Source of the DNA: Dichetophora obliterata
Lineage: Eukaryota > Arthropoda > Insecta > Diptera > Sciomyzidae
DNA length: 64,000 bases
Reading direction: 5' to 3'
NCBI GenBank assembly: GCA_963920525.1
Contig: OY986436.1
Coordinates: 80,073,630-80,137,629, forward strand
Shown: positions 22,765 to 34,578 of the stretch, one piece after another
How positions within the stretch are numbered: position 1 is the first letter of the stretch
Layout: the number at the start of each line of letters is the position of its first letter
Program-made: the position numbers and the translations under genes
Notes under the pieces: model-generated
Told to the model about the DNA's origin: nothing
Seen by the model: the letters and a program-made list of their open reading frames with translations, nothing else
The model's database searches: none

Positions 22765-23160
22765 CTTGTGTTTGTATGTAAGTTTTGGATAGACTCCTAA
22801 ACTACTGAACGGATTTTTTTAAAACCTATATCAAACGATTCTTTATATTACTGTGCTGAACATGGGCTATACTAATTTTTTCACACCCCTTTTTACCGCC
22901 CACAATTCAATAAAAATGCTATGTATCAAACAGTTTCGGCCGAATTGGACTAAAACGAAAAATGGGTTGCCACACCCCCTTTTACCGACCACAAACCAAT
23001 AAAATGCTGGTTTTCAAAAGGTTTTGGTCGTACTGGACTTAAAATTGGTAATTCACTTCGTATGCTGACTGTCGGAAAATATAATAAAAATGGGAGTGGT
23101 ATCACCACAGCTACGCCCACTTTTCATAAATAATTATAATTCCTGAGACGTGAATGCTTT
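22765..23160 (+). mobile_element. Helitron-like repeat module
   Basis: The module has the same order of phrases as the 2-8-kb element: GATAGACTCCTAAACTACTG, CACCCCTTTTTACCGCCCAC, GGTTTTGGTCGTACTGGACT and GCCCACTTTTCATAAATAAT. It lies 0.5 kb upstream of a Helitron helicase fragment in the same orientation and may be the 5' part of the same element. Confidence 0.65.
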
Positions 23161-23619
23161 CATAATTAAATATGCTATGTAGATGCTAAGTAAAATTATG
23201 ATATTCATTGTGAAGGTGCAACGTATCAAAGCAAACCATTGGGAAAAAGTTGGTGTTTTTTAATCACTTGAATCAATTTCTAAAACTTCTCTTCTTGATA
23301 TATGTTAAAATAAAATTAGCAAAAATTAAGTTTGTTTTTAATTTCATACCTACAAAAGCCGACAAAAATTAAAAAATCTTATAAAACGGCACGCAACAAC
23401 AATAATTTGTATAAGATTGTAAGTTAAAAAATGAAGAACCGAAGCGTTTTCAACAACAATAATTTATTTTAGTTTGTATGTGATTTTAAGTTTAAAAATA
23501 TAAATAGAGAGGTACGCGTGCGGATGAAAAAAAGCATGTAATAAATAATATTTATTGAAAAATATAAGAAAGTTGGAGTTAAAAACAAACATAAGAGCTC
23601 ACATCTATGGAGACCCATT

Positions 23620-24131
23620 GTCTGGTCTTTTTGCAAGCAACCTGTTTAAACTAGGGAGTGGACAACTTGAAAAAGATGCGCAAGCTAAAGTTAATTAAAG
23701 TCCAATTTCTACAATAGTTTAATCTGCAGAAGAGCTCCAACAAAAAGTTTTTCCGAATTTCGTAAGCAATTATAAAAATCAAAGTTGGTTATGCGGTCAA
23801 TGCAATCAACTTCCAACTTTTACGACAGCTGCAGGGAGATATTTTCACTTATAAATCGGTAGATACCGTTCTTGATCAGAACGAGTCAGTTAATTACCCT
23901 GTCGAGTTTTCAAATTCGTTTCAGCCACCAGGAGTACCTCCTCATAGCCTCAGCCTAAATTTAGATTCACCACGACTTTGCAATGGCACCAGGCTCTCGG
24001 TTAAGAAATTATTGCCAAATGTTATTAAGGCTACTATTCTAACAGGGTGCGGCAAAGCAGATGACGTTTTTCCGCTTGGCATCCTAATTATACCAACTGA
24101 CCTGTCATTTCAGATTGTAAAACTTACATAA
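23620..24131 (+). pseudogene. Helitron helicase (PIF1 type) C-terminal remnant
   Basis: The translation shows the Helitron helicase tail: FASNLFKLGSGQL, then EELQQKVFPNFVSNYKNQSWL, then an open stretch from 23850 with YKSVDTVLDQN, NYPVEFSNSF, PPGVPPHSLSL, LCNGTRLSV and ATILTGCGKADDVF, ending at a stop at 24129-24131. The family uses this domain to unwind DNA in rolling-circle transposition. About ten residues between PPHSLSL and LCNGTRL are missing, and frameshifts and stops break the upstream part. No Rep/HUH domain is visible. It marks an autonomous Helitron ancestor at this site. Confidence 0.75.
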
Positions 24132-24401
24132 CATTTATGAGATGTTAAATTAAATGTATTCAATGTTGAAATAAAATTATTTTTACAAAACTGTTCTTCT
24201 TCATATCTCTTGATTTTTAATAAAACACTAAAAATTTAAAAAATTGACTTTTTATTAAGATAACAATTAATGGTCAAATTCGTAAGTTAAGCAGATTGCC
24301 CAAGACCGCGTACATATTTACGTATTACATAAATTAATCCTTTTTTGCTTTTAATTTTATTCAACTCAAATTAGCTCTATCCGAACATATATCCGAACCC
24401 A

Positions 24402-26704
24402 TATAAATATATATAGACCTTGTATGTGAAAGGTCCGGTACGGAATAAAAAATTTGTGCAACATGTATATGTTGTTCTGCTAGATGCAGAAAACCACTGC
24501 TTATACATATTTTTTTTAGATGTCGGAGCAGAGCAGCCTGACTTTGTTTACATTTTTTTTACTTGATTTGTTGTTGCTGCATTGGACTTTTTTTGTTAAG
24601 CTAGGATTTGTTTCACGTTTTGGCAGCATTTCGTTGACCGTCAGATATAAATCATATTTTTTCGATTTTGTCTATATGAAGCAAAGGCGTTTTAGATAAA
24701 TCGCTATATCCTTCTTTTTTTTTTTGCTTTTAAAAAAACAATAACATTTTTTTGTTATTTTAATGGGGCCGAATCGCAATTTAATCAAAATACAACAAAA
24801 TAGGAAAACACAATTGTTATGAGCACATTTTACCCTATGCAACAGAATATGGTCGAATATTTTTCTTAACATAACATTAACGTTAAAGATACTACAATTT
24901 ATCTCACATCAACAACTAAGGTCCCTTCGCCAAATAAGGCCCAAGCCTTAATAAGGCCCGATTTCTAATACGCACATTTATTGCATTCCCTGCAAAATGA
25001 TTTTTTGCACGTTTAAACATGTTCATATCTGCATCACGATGCAAAAAAAATTACTTCGAGTGCGCATCTGTGAAGCGAGTGACAGTCAAACGAAGTCAGC
25101 GGTAGCGTCAACAACGTGGTTGATGTAATATTGTGCTCGCAGTAAAAGTCCGTTATTCTACGAATTAACTATTGCCTATGTTCAGCTTTGAATTCAAAAT
25201 CAAGAGAGGTATTTTAGCGAAAACAAAAAGGTTAACTGATCAAATCTAACTGTGGTGTATTCCGAGAAAAACTTGATTAATGAAATGATATTGAGAGCGC
25301 CTAAAAAGGCCCAACAAATTTTTTCTTTCCGGCTTTCTTTTTCCGATCTCCACACCTAAATCTACCAGGCAGAAAAAACTACCAGAAAGAAAGCCCTCCA
25401 CTATAAAGGCCAGCAAATTACTAACATTCTCTTTAAAAAAGCCAGAGTAACTTTATTTTTAATTTTAATTTTAAAAATAAGCTGCTGGCAATAAAAGTAT
25501 TTTTTCGAAAAAGTTTTTATAAAAAAACTATGAATATCATTTATGTTTAGTATTAATGTAAACAAACACTTGTAATAACAATATGTGTTATTTTATAATT
25601 TTCTGATTGTTTTGTTATGTTTCTTAAACCATTATAGATTGGGCCTTAGTAAGACATGGTGGTCCTAATATGGCAAAAATCAGACCTTTTTATAACCTTC
25701 TGAGCTGGATATATTTTTACTTTTTCATGCTTTATTTTAATGTTTTTGAAAAAAGAATTGAATAAACAAAAATACAAAATTCCAAAAATAAGTTTAAAAA
25801 AACCCGTTTCTCTTCTGCCTCGTAAAAACCGTTAGGTTGACATATTTGGGTAACTTACCTTAATCAATATTTCCATCTAAAATTTGTTTATAAGCCTAGA
25901 TTTTTCTGAAAAAATTAACAATATTTTTTTTTCTTAACAAGAAATTACCAAAATCATAATTTAATTCTTAATAAATAAAACAAGAAAATAAAGTTCATGG
26001 TATTTTCTTAAAAAAAAAAAATTAAAGGGTATTAGCGGATTTAACCCTGTGCAGCAGATTGGAGTTTTTGTTTTAAATTTGTTTAAAATAAGTAATAAAT
26101 AATTGAAATAATTTTTGTAAAACTTAATTTTAATGTCATTTAGGAGATTGATAAATTTTCTAAAAGTTTGTCCCTTGGAGCATTTGAATCCGATCAGAAA
26201 TAAAGAGGATATAGCGATTTATCTAAAACGCCTTTGCTTCAGATAGACAAAATCGCAAAAATATGATTTATATCTGACGATCAACAAAATGCTGCCAAAA
26301 CGTGAAAAAATCCAAGCACAAAAAATAGCAGCCAGAAAAATCAATGCAGCAACAAAAAATCAAGCAAAAAAAATGTACACAAATACTGCTCTGCTCAGAG
26401 AGCTAAAAAATCCAGCAAAAAAAATTAAACAAACGCCATGCTGCACTGCTCCGAAATCTAAAATATATGTGTATAAGCAGCGGTTTTCTGCAACATTGCT
26501 GTTGTTTTATAAAATATGTATAGCAGCACACTCTAGCAACATAAACAAAACTTTAAGCAACATATACATGTTGTGCTAGCAACACAAATTCATACAAGCG
26601 ATTGCTCGCTAGGGTTCCTACTCGTCGGGTCTCTTGTCTTGTACGTACAAATTTTTTTCATTCCGTACCGGATCTTTCACATGCAAGGTCTATATATATT
26701 TATA
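24402..26704. mobile_element. 2.3-kb foldback element with 300-500-bp arms
   Basis: The left arm (24402-24714) and right arm (about 26200-26704) are inverted copies. Shared landmarks include TATATATAGACCTT, TCCGGTACGGAAT, GCAACATGTATATGTTG, CACGTTTTGGCAGCATTT and AAAGGCGTTTTAGATAAATC. The right arm carries about 190 extra bases. The centre (24900-25700) contains several AAGGCCC/GGGCCTT phrases in both orientations and no recognisable gene. The frame at 26289-26579 is inside the right arm and is not supported as a gene. Confidence 0.8.
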
Positions 26705-28438
26705 GTCTCTGTTGGAAGTTAAATTCACTAATTTTTGTTCTTCAGGGCCGTCCATAGATCTCGTGACGCTAAAAACGGTGAAAATTAAACCTCTGTGACA
26801 GAATTTGACCATGTGAAGATCACCCCGGATGGTCATGTGTTTGGCGATCGAATCTCCCCTCCTTTCTTATTAGGAAAAAAAAACAATACAAGGTTTTCCA
26901 ACATATCTACTTGAATCGTTCACTTCGGTTACAAATTAAATCTATCAGGTATTAATAAAAACTTTCAGTCAAAAATAAACAAATTTAAAACGAGTTTATT
27001 TGGGTTATTGACTGAGATTAGAGATACTTCATGTTATATAATGTATGAATAAGGAAATAAAGTTACGGTTGTTTTATTTGACCAAAATAATGAACAAAAA
27101 AATGCTAAAACATTTATATTGTTGTTTCATAATTATTATGGTACGTAATCTCGGACATGTAAACTCGATTTTTGTGATGGGTATAACTTAAGAACGGTTT
27201 AACTTAGAGATCTGAAATTTAGAATCTGAATAAAGTACTATCGTTTTTAATTTTAAATTGAATTTCGGATTTCGTGTTGGTTAAACTTTTCTGGTGGTTA
27301 TGACTCGATATTCTCAATCGTTCTCATTTAGATTATCTTCTAATTTTACAGTTGCAAAGGACTCTTTTTTCGACTGATTTCGTCGGACCCACCATTTCTT
27401 AAAATTGCAGCTGAAATTCACCTGACTTATGTTGTTTCAAAAATAACCTCAGACTAAGAGGTATACTGACTTGTGTAAGTTTTACCCAAATTGGGTTCTA
27501 AGGAAGCGTAACTGAAAAAGTATGTTTCAAAATATATTGTTTTATGTTGTTTTTGAAATAAACGATTCTTATTGTCATAGAAACCGATTATCGATTAACC
27601 CACTTAGCGCAATCGTCCTTTTAAAAGACCACCAAAAACATCAACATAAATGAGAAAAAAATAGTTTCCGGCGCTATGTGGGTTAAGAAACACTAAACCA
27701 ATTTCGAAAATGAAACCCGTTTCTAAATCGATAATCAGTTTCTATGACACCAAAATTAAATCTGTGTCAATATCAAAACCGATTCTGACAATTGTCGATT
27801 TCCATAACACCCCTGAATATTTTTTTAACTACTCCATAATTTCATACAATTTATGATTTTCTTCAAACTTTTAAAGGCGATCATTTCGAATTTTTTAGTT
27901 TATGGCATGTCATGTTCTTACAATAAACCCTTAAATTGAACAAACATGTTTATTATATTTACTTAAAACAGTTATCCTGGAAAAGGTGGCTATGGTATAG
28001 TTATTTTTTCAATAATTCTGTATGTAACCAAATTGATTAAAAATCAATAATGTATAATTTTCTTAACAGATAAACTCTGTCAGATCAAATCAGGAGATCA
28101 TTTTGAAAATCGGGATTCTCCAGATGGAATCCGGAGAGTTTAATTTATAATAATACCATACAAATAAAATCATGGTTTAATTTATATTAATATTTGTTAT
28201 ACCTGTAAAAAACCACATTTGATAAGAAAACATAAAATGGTTACATCTCAATAAAAATCTGTACCAAGTAAATGCAATAATAAATTATTAATCTCAAATA
28301 CAATTTCTTTTTAAACAACCGCAAAGATTGTTCTCAATTTAATATGCAGGTTCAATTTCTGGTTTTAAAATTTTAACCAATCCACAAGTGAAAATTTAGC
28401 AAAAAGTGAGGGTTTGCGATGGCTTTCTAGTTGATAAC
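26705..28438. other. AT-rich DNA with one nested MITE pair
   Basis: Apart from the MITEs at 27573-27749, I see no gene, tandem repeat or long inverted repeat. A stretch at 26745-26880 is less AT-rich but all six frames are short. Confidence 0.5.
27573..27749. mobile_element. MITE with a nested piggyBac-like MITE
   Basis: The outer termini TGTCATAGAAACCGATTATC and the complement of AATCAGTTTCTATGACA are ~25-bp imperfect inverted repeats. Inside, 27599-27682 (84 bp) has CCCACTTAGCGC and GCGCTATGTGGG ends and is flanked by TTAA on both sides (27595-27598 and 27683-27686), the piggyBac-type target duplication. Non-coding. Confidence 0.75.
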
Positions 28439-28587
28439 AGGTCTGTTTCCGCACTCGATTCAAGTAACTTGAAGTTGCTTGAAAGCGTTATTTTACAAAT
28501 TTTTGGAGCTCGAGAGAGAACAATAACATGCAAAATGCTACTCTCTATTCTATAACAATTACTTGAAGTTAGTACGGGAGCAGACCT
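28439..28587. mobile_element. 149-bp MITE with AGGTCTG termini
   Basis: The left end AGGTCTGTTTCCGCACT and right end AGTACGGGAGCAGACCT are imperfect inverted repeats; TTCAAGTAACTTGAAG extends the left arm. Non-coding. Confidence 0.7.
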
Positions 28588-28655
28588 AAAATGTTCTTTC
28601 GATTTCGCAAATCAACGAAAGTTTATTAATTTTATTTTGTGCCTTCAAAAAGGAT

Positions 28656-28825
28656 ATCGTCATATGAAATCAAAAAAGCCGTAAGTTACATTGAAAAAAT
28701 TTTACAGGAGAAGCAAAAAACTTTCTAAATTTATCAAGCGCTTGCACTGAGGAATTTTAGAATTTTGTCAATCAAAAAGTCGATTTCGAATTTAACTTAC
28801 GGCTTTTTTGATTTCATATGACGAT
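28656..28825. mobile_element. 170-bp MITE with perfect 33-bp inverted repeats
   Basis: The first and last 33 bases are exact complements, beginning ATCGTCATATGAAATCAAAA and containing GCCGTAAGTTA. The perfect match implies a recent copy or arm homogenisation. No duplication was resolved in the AT-rich flanks. Confidence 0.85.
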
Positions 28826-28829
28826 GTAT

Positions 28830-31800
28830 TAAAAAAGTTTGTTTGCAACATGTATTGAAGATTCGATAATTTAATCGAAGAAAAACTTGTTGGTTGGAAA
28901 AAATCACAAATTACACAATTTCCGTTAATTTAAGTAGGAAAATACTTTGTTAAATAAGTTTTCTTAGCAAACAAGCCATAAATGGCTACAATGTTTTAAT
29001 GTATTTGTCTCTCGAGATAAATTTTAAGATGGTCGACAACGTTTATAACTTATTGTGTTACAAATTGACAAATTGAGGTGTTTTTTTATTGTTGTCAGCA
29101 CGATTTTTAGTTAAAATCTTCTAATATTTTGGGCTTGATTTTAGTAATTCATCATTGTAAATACAAATTTTTCTTATTGCAGATATCTGTTTTTATAAAA
29201 TTAAATCAGCTGCGACAAAAATACGTAATAATGAACATATACACTAGAGCGGAGTGTATGTTTTGTATACCCAGAGACAATGGTGTTCTGATTCTATGTT
29301 CAATTCTAAGCAAATAAGTCCACTACATCAGAGGTATACGAGAAATTTCAAGGCGTCCCATTTTTGAGTTTGGATTGTATGTGTAGCTTAAGACTTCCGA
29401 TGTACATCTCGTTTCACTGTAAGCTAATTTAACATTTTTTTTTTTTATAAAAAATTATATTAAAGTATTTTTGGATACTAGGGATCCATTTTTTATATTT
29501 CTTTTTAACTACAATACTCACCAGTGGGCGCTACAGTTTTTTTTTGTCACTTTAGGTATATTTTGTGAGTAAACCAGTGTTATTATGTCAAGCATTTTTT
29601 TAAACCTTTTCCAAAATTACAGCTTTAGATCAACGGATTCTTGTAGAGAAGAAAAGAATGTAAGTCTATCGCAATTTTATAAGTTTACGTCTAAGTAGTT
29701 TTTAATATAGTTTTAAGCATATTCTGATTTAAGCAGTTCACTAACATAAAAAGTATAAATGAATAAAAGTGCAAAATTAAAACATTATATTGGCCTTTGA
29801 CATGGTTGTTGCTTTCACAGATCTACAGTAAAATTTAGAGGGTTAAAACATTGTATGAAAATGATAGGTACTTGAAAAATTTCACAAGACGTCGCTTTGA
29901 ACCAAAACTTTTGTTAAGCTTATACCTATTAAGCATAAAATTGGCCTTTTTTAAAAACTTTCTATAAATACAATGAAAATTACTTCCGATACGCATCAAA
30001 ATCTTTCGTTTCTAAGTAAAGATTTTTCTTCATAGCAGTAAACTATAGATGAATCTTATCCATAAAGCCTTAGTAAAATTTTTCAAGCAACATTTTGAAA
30101 GAATATTTTAAAATTTTACGAATACTTTCAAGGGTGTTTTTAACCTTTATTTTAAAAAGGGTCAAAAAAGACCTAAGAAATAGAATGCAAGGGATTAAAA
30201 ATATTTTACATTAATACTCCTTATGAGATTTTCTGTTTGTGAACAGAACAACTGTCAATATTAAAATACATATTAGTATATATTTATATAGATATATATT
30301 AGATAGTTAAGTAAAATCTATAGTTAAGTAAACTGATAACATTGGTGAAAACTTCGTACATTTTTACTTAGAAGTATACTTTTAAACACCGCTACTAGTG
30401 TAATTTTTTTGTCTTTACCAGAATCCATTGAGTGAAATCTGTAATATTGGATAAGGTTCAAATTGTCTAACAGTGACATTGATGGCCCCTAAAATAACTT
30501 AAAAAAATTTACAAATGTCTTTTTTTTAATAAACTTTGTTTGCAAAATTGTTTTTTTTTAATCTTATAATAAATCAGTATTAAATATTAAAAACAAAGTA
30601 TGAAATAATATTAAATAAGTATTTTTCATATAACACATGCTCTGTTCACCAAATAAAAATGAATAAACACTCTACTCACAAAATACTCCCAAAATGACAA
30701 AAATAGCACTGTAGTTTTTGGTAAAACTAAATATACAAAATTATATTCCTTACATTAAAAACAGCAAATATCTACGTTTTTGTAAGAAAAAAAGTAAACA
30801 TTTGCCGATTGTGAACTGCGGTACATCGAAAATTTTAAAATTACACATACAATTTAAAATCAAAAATGGGGCGCCTGGGAATTTGTCGTACATATATGGT
30901 GTAGTGTATTTTTTTTTAAAGTTAAACGTAAAATCAGAAAAAACTTGTCTCTAAATAAGAAAATTTCTTCCCATATAAATTACTAATATGCATATACTTT
31001 AACAGTTTTTTATACGAACAAGGATATAATTATGTTAAATAAAAGTTTTTACGTAGTAGGTATCGTCAACAATGTTCGTGAAGGTAAAAGTTTTCCTTAG
31101 AAAAATACCTATCTTTATTTTTTAATTTAAGGATTTGATTTAATTTTTTACCTCTAGTCAATTTTCTGAGGAGTTGCTCTTGCAAAAGACAAAATTAGTG
31201 CTTACAAAAGCACTTATAATCTGCAGCCAGATGTTTAAATTGCTGAATATGGCAGAAATAAAGACAACCGCATTACAATCGTATGCATATTTTTGGTATT
31301 ATTGAAGTTAAAATAAACATTTTTAAGTGCATTTCATCAAGCTGATTAAAATAATATTTGCATTAGAATAAACGTTTTTTGTATTCCTGAACCTGTTTTC
31401 CCAAATTGTTTTCTAATCTTATAAAAAAAAATTACTTTTAATCTGACTTTTGAAAGGCAAATAAAATCTCTTTAACTTGAGACAATAAAAATACTAAGGT
31501 TAAATGTTAAATGCTATTTGTTTTTTTTTTAAGCTTATTAGTTAATATAACATGTTAAGCAAAATGGGTTTTTAGATATATACAAATAGCATTTTGAGCA
31601 TGATGCTATAATATCCATAGTTGTATGATACTACTTTTTTATCGTATTACAATATATTTTTATTATTGTATGCATTATTATAATTTTATAAATAATTATA
31701 GAGTGCAACAACAATGATGCAGATAAAATGTGAGGATGAAAATACATATATTTTTTTATAATTCATGCTAAAACTATTTTTCCCAGCTCTCTTTTACGAA

Positions 31801-31860
31801 ACAAAAAAAATTTAATGTATGTAAATGAACTTTAAATTTACCTCCCTTATCATTTTATTT
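28830..31860. other. AT-rich region without recognised features
   Basis: About 3 kb of AT-rich sequence with long A/T runs and only short frames (for example at 29129 and 30718) that show no domain or codon signature. It may hold intergenic DNA 3' of TBC1D20 and very old repeats. A weak AATAAA-type signal on minus lies near 31855. Confidence 0.5.
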
Positions 31861-32096
31861 AATATTAAAAGAACACTAAAATTTTGTATTAGTGGAGAAA
31901 AAATGCTTATAAAAAGATAATTAGGCAAACTTAAACTATGCAAAGCATTTTAAATTTACACACTCTAACATACAATTTCACGCGAGAAATTAATCGAAAA
32001 CTTAAACAATAAACACCAATCAAACCACTTGCTTTACTTTGAGGTTGCAGCATGACGAATGGCGTGTTGCACATTCGGCCGCAAATAAACGAACAC

Positions 32097-33585
32097 TCAA
32101 CTAATGCCTGCCGACATATACTGGTTTTTATAGTAGTAAGCACAAATGCCGAAAATAATCGAAAATGCAGTCGTGACAAAAACAGACTTGGGCGTCACAA
32201 GATGCGGGATCCAATGATTCAAAACAAATCGACCATTGCGAGCTTTACGCGCCAATTTTTTCCGCCGTTCAATTACGGCTTTTTCTTCGAGTTGTCTTTG
32301 TCGTTGCCTTAAAAAAAGGAGCCAATTATTTTTGTTAATTTTCTCAAAAAAAAAACTAAACTTACTCTTGCTTAACTATAACTTCAACCTCCTTTTCAAT
32401 AACAGTTAGCGAGTACTTGTCATACAATTCGCTGGATATTTTCAAAAGATCTTCAAATGGTAAATTATCTGGCAGCTAAATTATGGATATAATAGTTATA
32501 ATTGGAACAATACATTTTGAAAAAATTTATCTTAAGAAATAATTTATTTTTAAGTGAAGCATAACGTTCAATTATTGTTTGCTTCCTTTCAAGTTTTTAT
32601 ACACCACCTTGAGTTGAAAATTATACCACCATATTTCTGATTTTATGACTTACCTTCGAGAGAACGCAATGGATCGACGCCATATCACACTCTTCTTCCA
32701 ATATCTTTTCTGCACGATGCAGAATAATTGCAGACGTCACGAAAATAGGCGAATACATAGGAGATGCCAGAAAGTAGTCGTATAAACGTACCACGGATTT
32801 GTATGAATTCAAGCTGTGCCCAAACCACGTTAAATACCAAGGTAGTGCAAAAAGAGTGCCGACGGACGAACGTTGCAGGAATTGAAATAGCTCTGGATTT
32901 TCAAAATTCACAATTGGCCAAATGAACATTAAACGTTTTTGTGTCGCGTCCATGGTCTCTTGCATGCACTCAGAAAAGTGACTTGTTGATAGCTGTTCCA
33001 TTACAGCGAAGGCCACCTCTTCACCTACCACAAGCAAGAATGTTACGGCCACGTCATGATAGCCTTGGTAATACCTTAGATTTGGATATTTATTTATGAC
33101 CCTTAATATCAGCACTGTTAACTGATCTTGTAACGCAATACGTTGTTCGTATGGTATACCCGGTGGGAACCGTTTGAGAGAACGATTAACATCGAGTATC
33201 ACCTGATGGTACTCCGGATGCGACTGTAAATCGCTGAGACTAGGTGTTTTCTCTAAATTTGTTATGTCCACGCCAGCCAGAATTGGCCAAAGTTTCCGCC
33301 TTAAGTCGTCATTTACCAACCCATATTCAGCGCGTGCCAACTTTTGTAATGCTTTCAGGTCAATATCGTTTTCATTTTCCAGCAACTCTTCAATCTTCTG
33401 CCTTTTACGTCGCTCCTCCTCACTTTCGGGACCTACAGGTATTAAATATATGAATCATATGGTAGCAAAAGAAAATTTGTTGGCTTAATTTGAGGCTTGT
33501 TTGTTGGCTACCTACATTTCTCAAAACTGAGTTCTTGTGGTTGATCGATTTTTATCATTTCTTCATCTCCCATTTCGGTAGGCAT
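32097..33585 (-). CDS. TBC1D20: TBC1D20, Rab1 GTPase-activating protein of the ER
   Basis: Four exons on minus: 33585-33516, 33432-32654, 32475-32366, 32307-32097. Introns of 83, 178 and 58 bp have GT-AG borders (GTAGGT, GTAAGT, GTAAGT donors) and matching phases, giving 389 residues; human TBC1D20 has about 403. The TBC domain spans roughly residues 60-290: DDLRRKLWPIL, the Arg-finger box YYQGYHDV (IxxDxxR region LDVNRSLKRFP upstream), TLFALPWYLTWFGH and VVRLYDYFLASP. The C-terminus is basic and ends in a hydrophobic tail anchor, SVFVTTAFSIIFGICAYYY, as in the ER-resident family member. The protein accelerates GTP hydrolysis by Rab1/Rab2 in ER-Golgi traffic (family knowledge). Start ATG at 33585 is the first in frame; a TTG inside exon 2 is not the start. 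Confidence 0.93.
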
Positions 33586-33856
33586 GCAACACAACTTTTA
33601 GCACTTGATTTAAATTTTTCCTTTTTTAACTAGAAATTGTTTTTTTATTTTACAAATTTTATACAAATTGTTCAGACATGACGATTAAAAAATAAAACTT
33701 TCAGTAAACTTTTCAAGAAATTTGTAATCGGAGCTGTCAGTGATGTCAGTTTCAATAGTTTTGGTTGTGTTCACTGCGTAATAAGCATAAACCATGATTC
33801 AAAGAACTATAGATAATTAGGGTTTCTACAAATTGTCGTAATGGCGCATAGTAGAA

Positions 33857-34454
33857 CTAGACAAGGTAGTATTAGGGCTGAATGTGTTATCATTCTTAGA
33901 CCCTGTTCTCACTCGCCTTAAAAAAGGCAGAGTAATGGCGTTATTTTGACACTATGCATCTGTCAGGTGTTCTTACTACCGACTTTTTTAAGCCCACCTT
34001 ATTTTGCATTCCGAGAACAGTCCATAAATGTGGTGTTAAATTTCGGAGAATTCATTACTTTGTAAGTCTTAAATTAAACAGCAACGCAAACAGAAAACCC
34101 AACCAATGCAAAACAAAATTTATTTGCGCTAAAACATAAGAGAACCACGAGGAAAATGAGGCACAATGAAACTTCAAAGTAACAGACGTCAAAATGAATC
34201 GCAAAATTTTTAAAATTTTTGAAAATGCTGCCTCTTGTAACTTGTCACCTTCCCACTTCCCACCTTACCTGTAGACGTCAAAATTAATCCGATGATCCGC
34301 CTAACGTAAGGCGCGTGAGAACAGGCTCTTAGTGACCATAACTGTCGAACTCAGCCATTTTGGTATTTTTGCCAATTTTGCTTTCATATTGCATTCTCAT
34401 TGGTTGCAGATTTTGTATGAAACGTCAACTTCGTTTTGACACTACCTTGTCTAA
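33857..34454. mobile_element. ACTAGACAAGGTAGT MITE, split copy
   Basis: The left end ACTAGACAAGGTAGTATTAG and right end ACACTACCTTGTCTA match the termini of the MITE at 61156-61353, and the interior AACTGTCGAACTCAGCCATT through TTGGTTGCAGATTTTGTATG is shared. It is interrupted at 33899-34326 by another MITE. Confidence 0.75.
33899..34326. mobile_element. Nested MITE with CCTGTTCTCAC termini
   Basis: The left end (ACCCTGTTCTCACTCGCCTTA) and right end complement (GCCTGTTCTCACGCGCCTTA) are inverted repeats of about 20 bp. TCTTA flanks both sides (33894-33898, 34327-34331), a 5-bp duplication. Removing it restores the outer MITE. Confidence 0.75.
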
Positions 34455-34578
34455 TTTGGCCTTGTATTGGCGTATTTTTTCACAACAGTTGTAAATTTTT
34501 TGTTGTTGCCTTCCACATAAAACTAATTTACGATAATGAAACAATTTACATGTCAGTGAAATCACTGAAGCATATCGT

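Noticed and set aside
26289..26579. 96-codon Lys-rich frame
   Set aside because: It lies entirely in the right arm of the 24402-26704 foldback element and has no recognisable domain.
31931..32312. Plus and minus frames near the 3' end of TBC1D20 as separate genes
   Set aside because: They overlap exon 4 of TBC1D20 in other frames and have no domain.
32621..33385. TBC1D20 starting at a TTG in exon 2
   Set aside because: The frame continues upstream through an acceptor at 33433 to a proper ATG at 33585 with matching splice phase.
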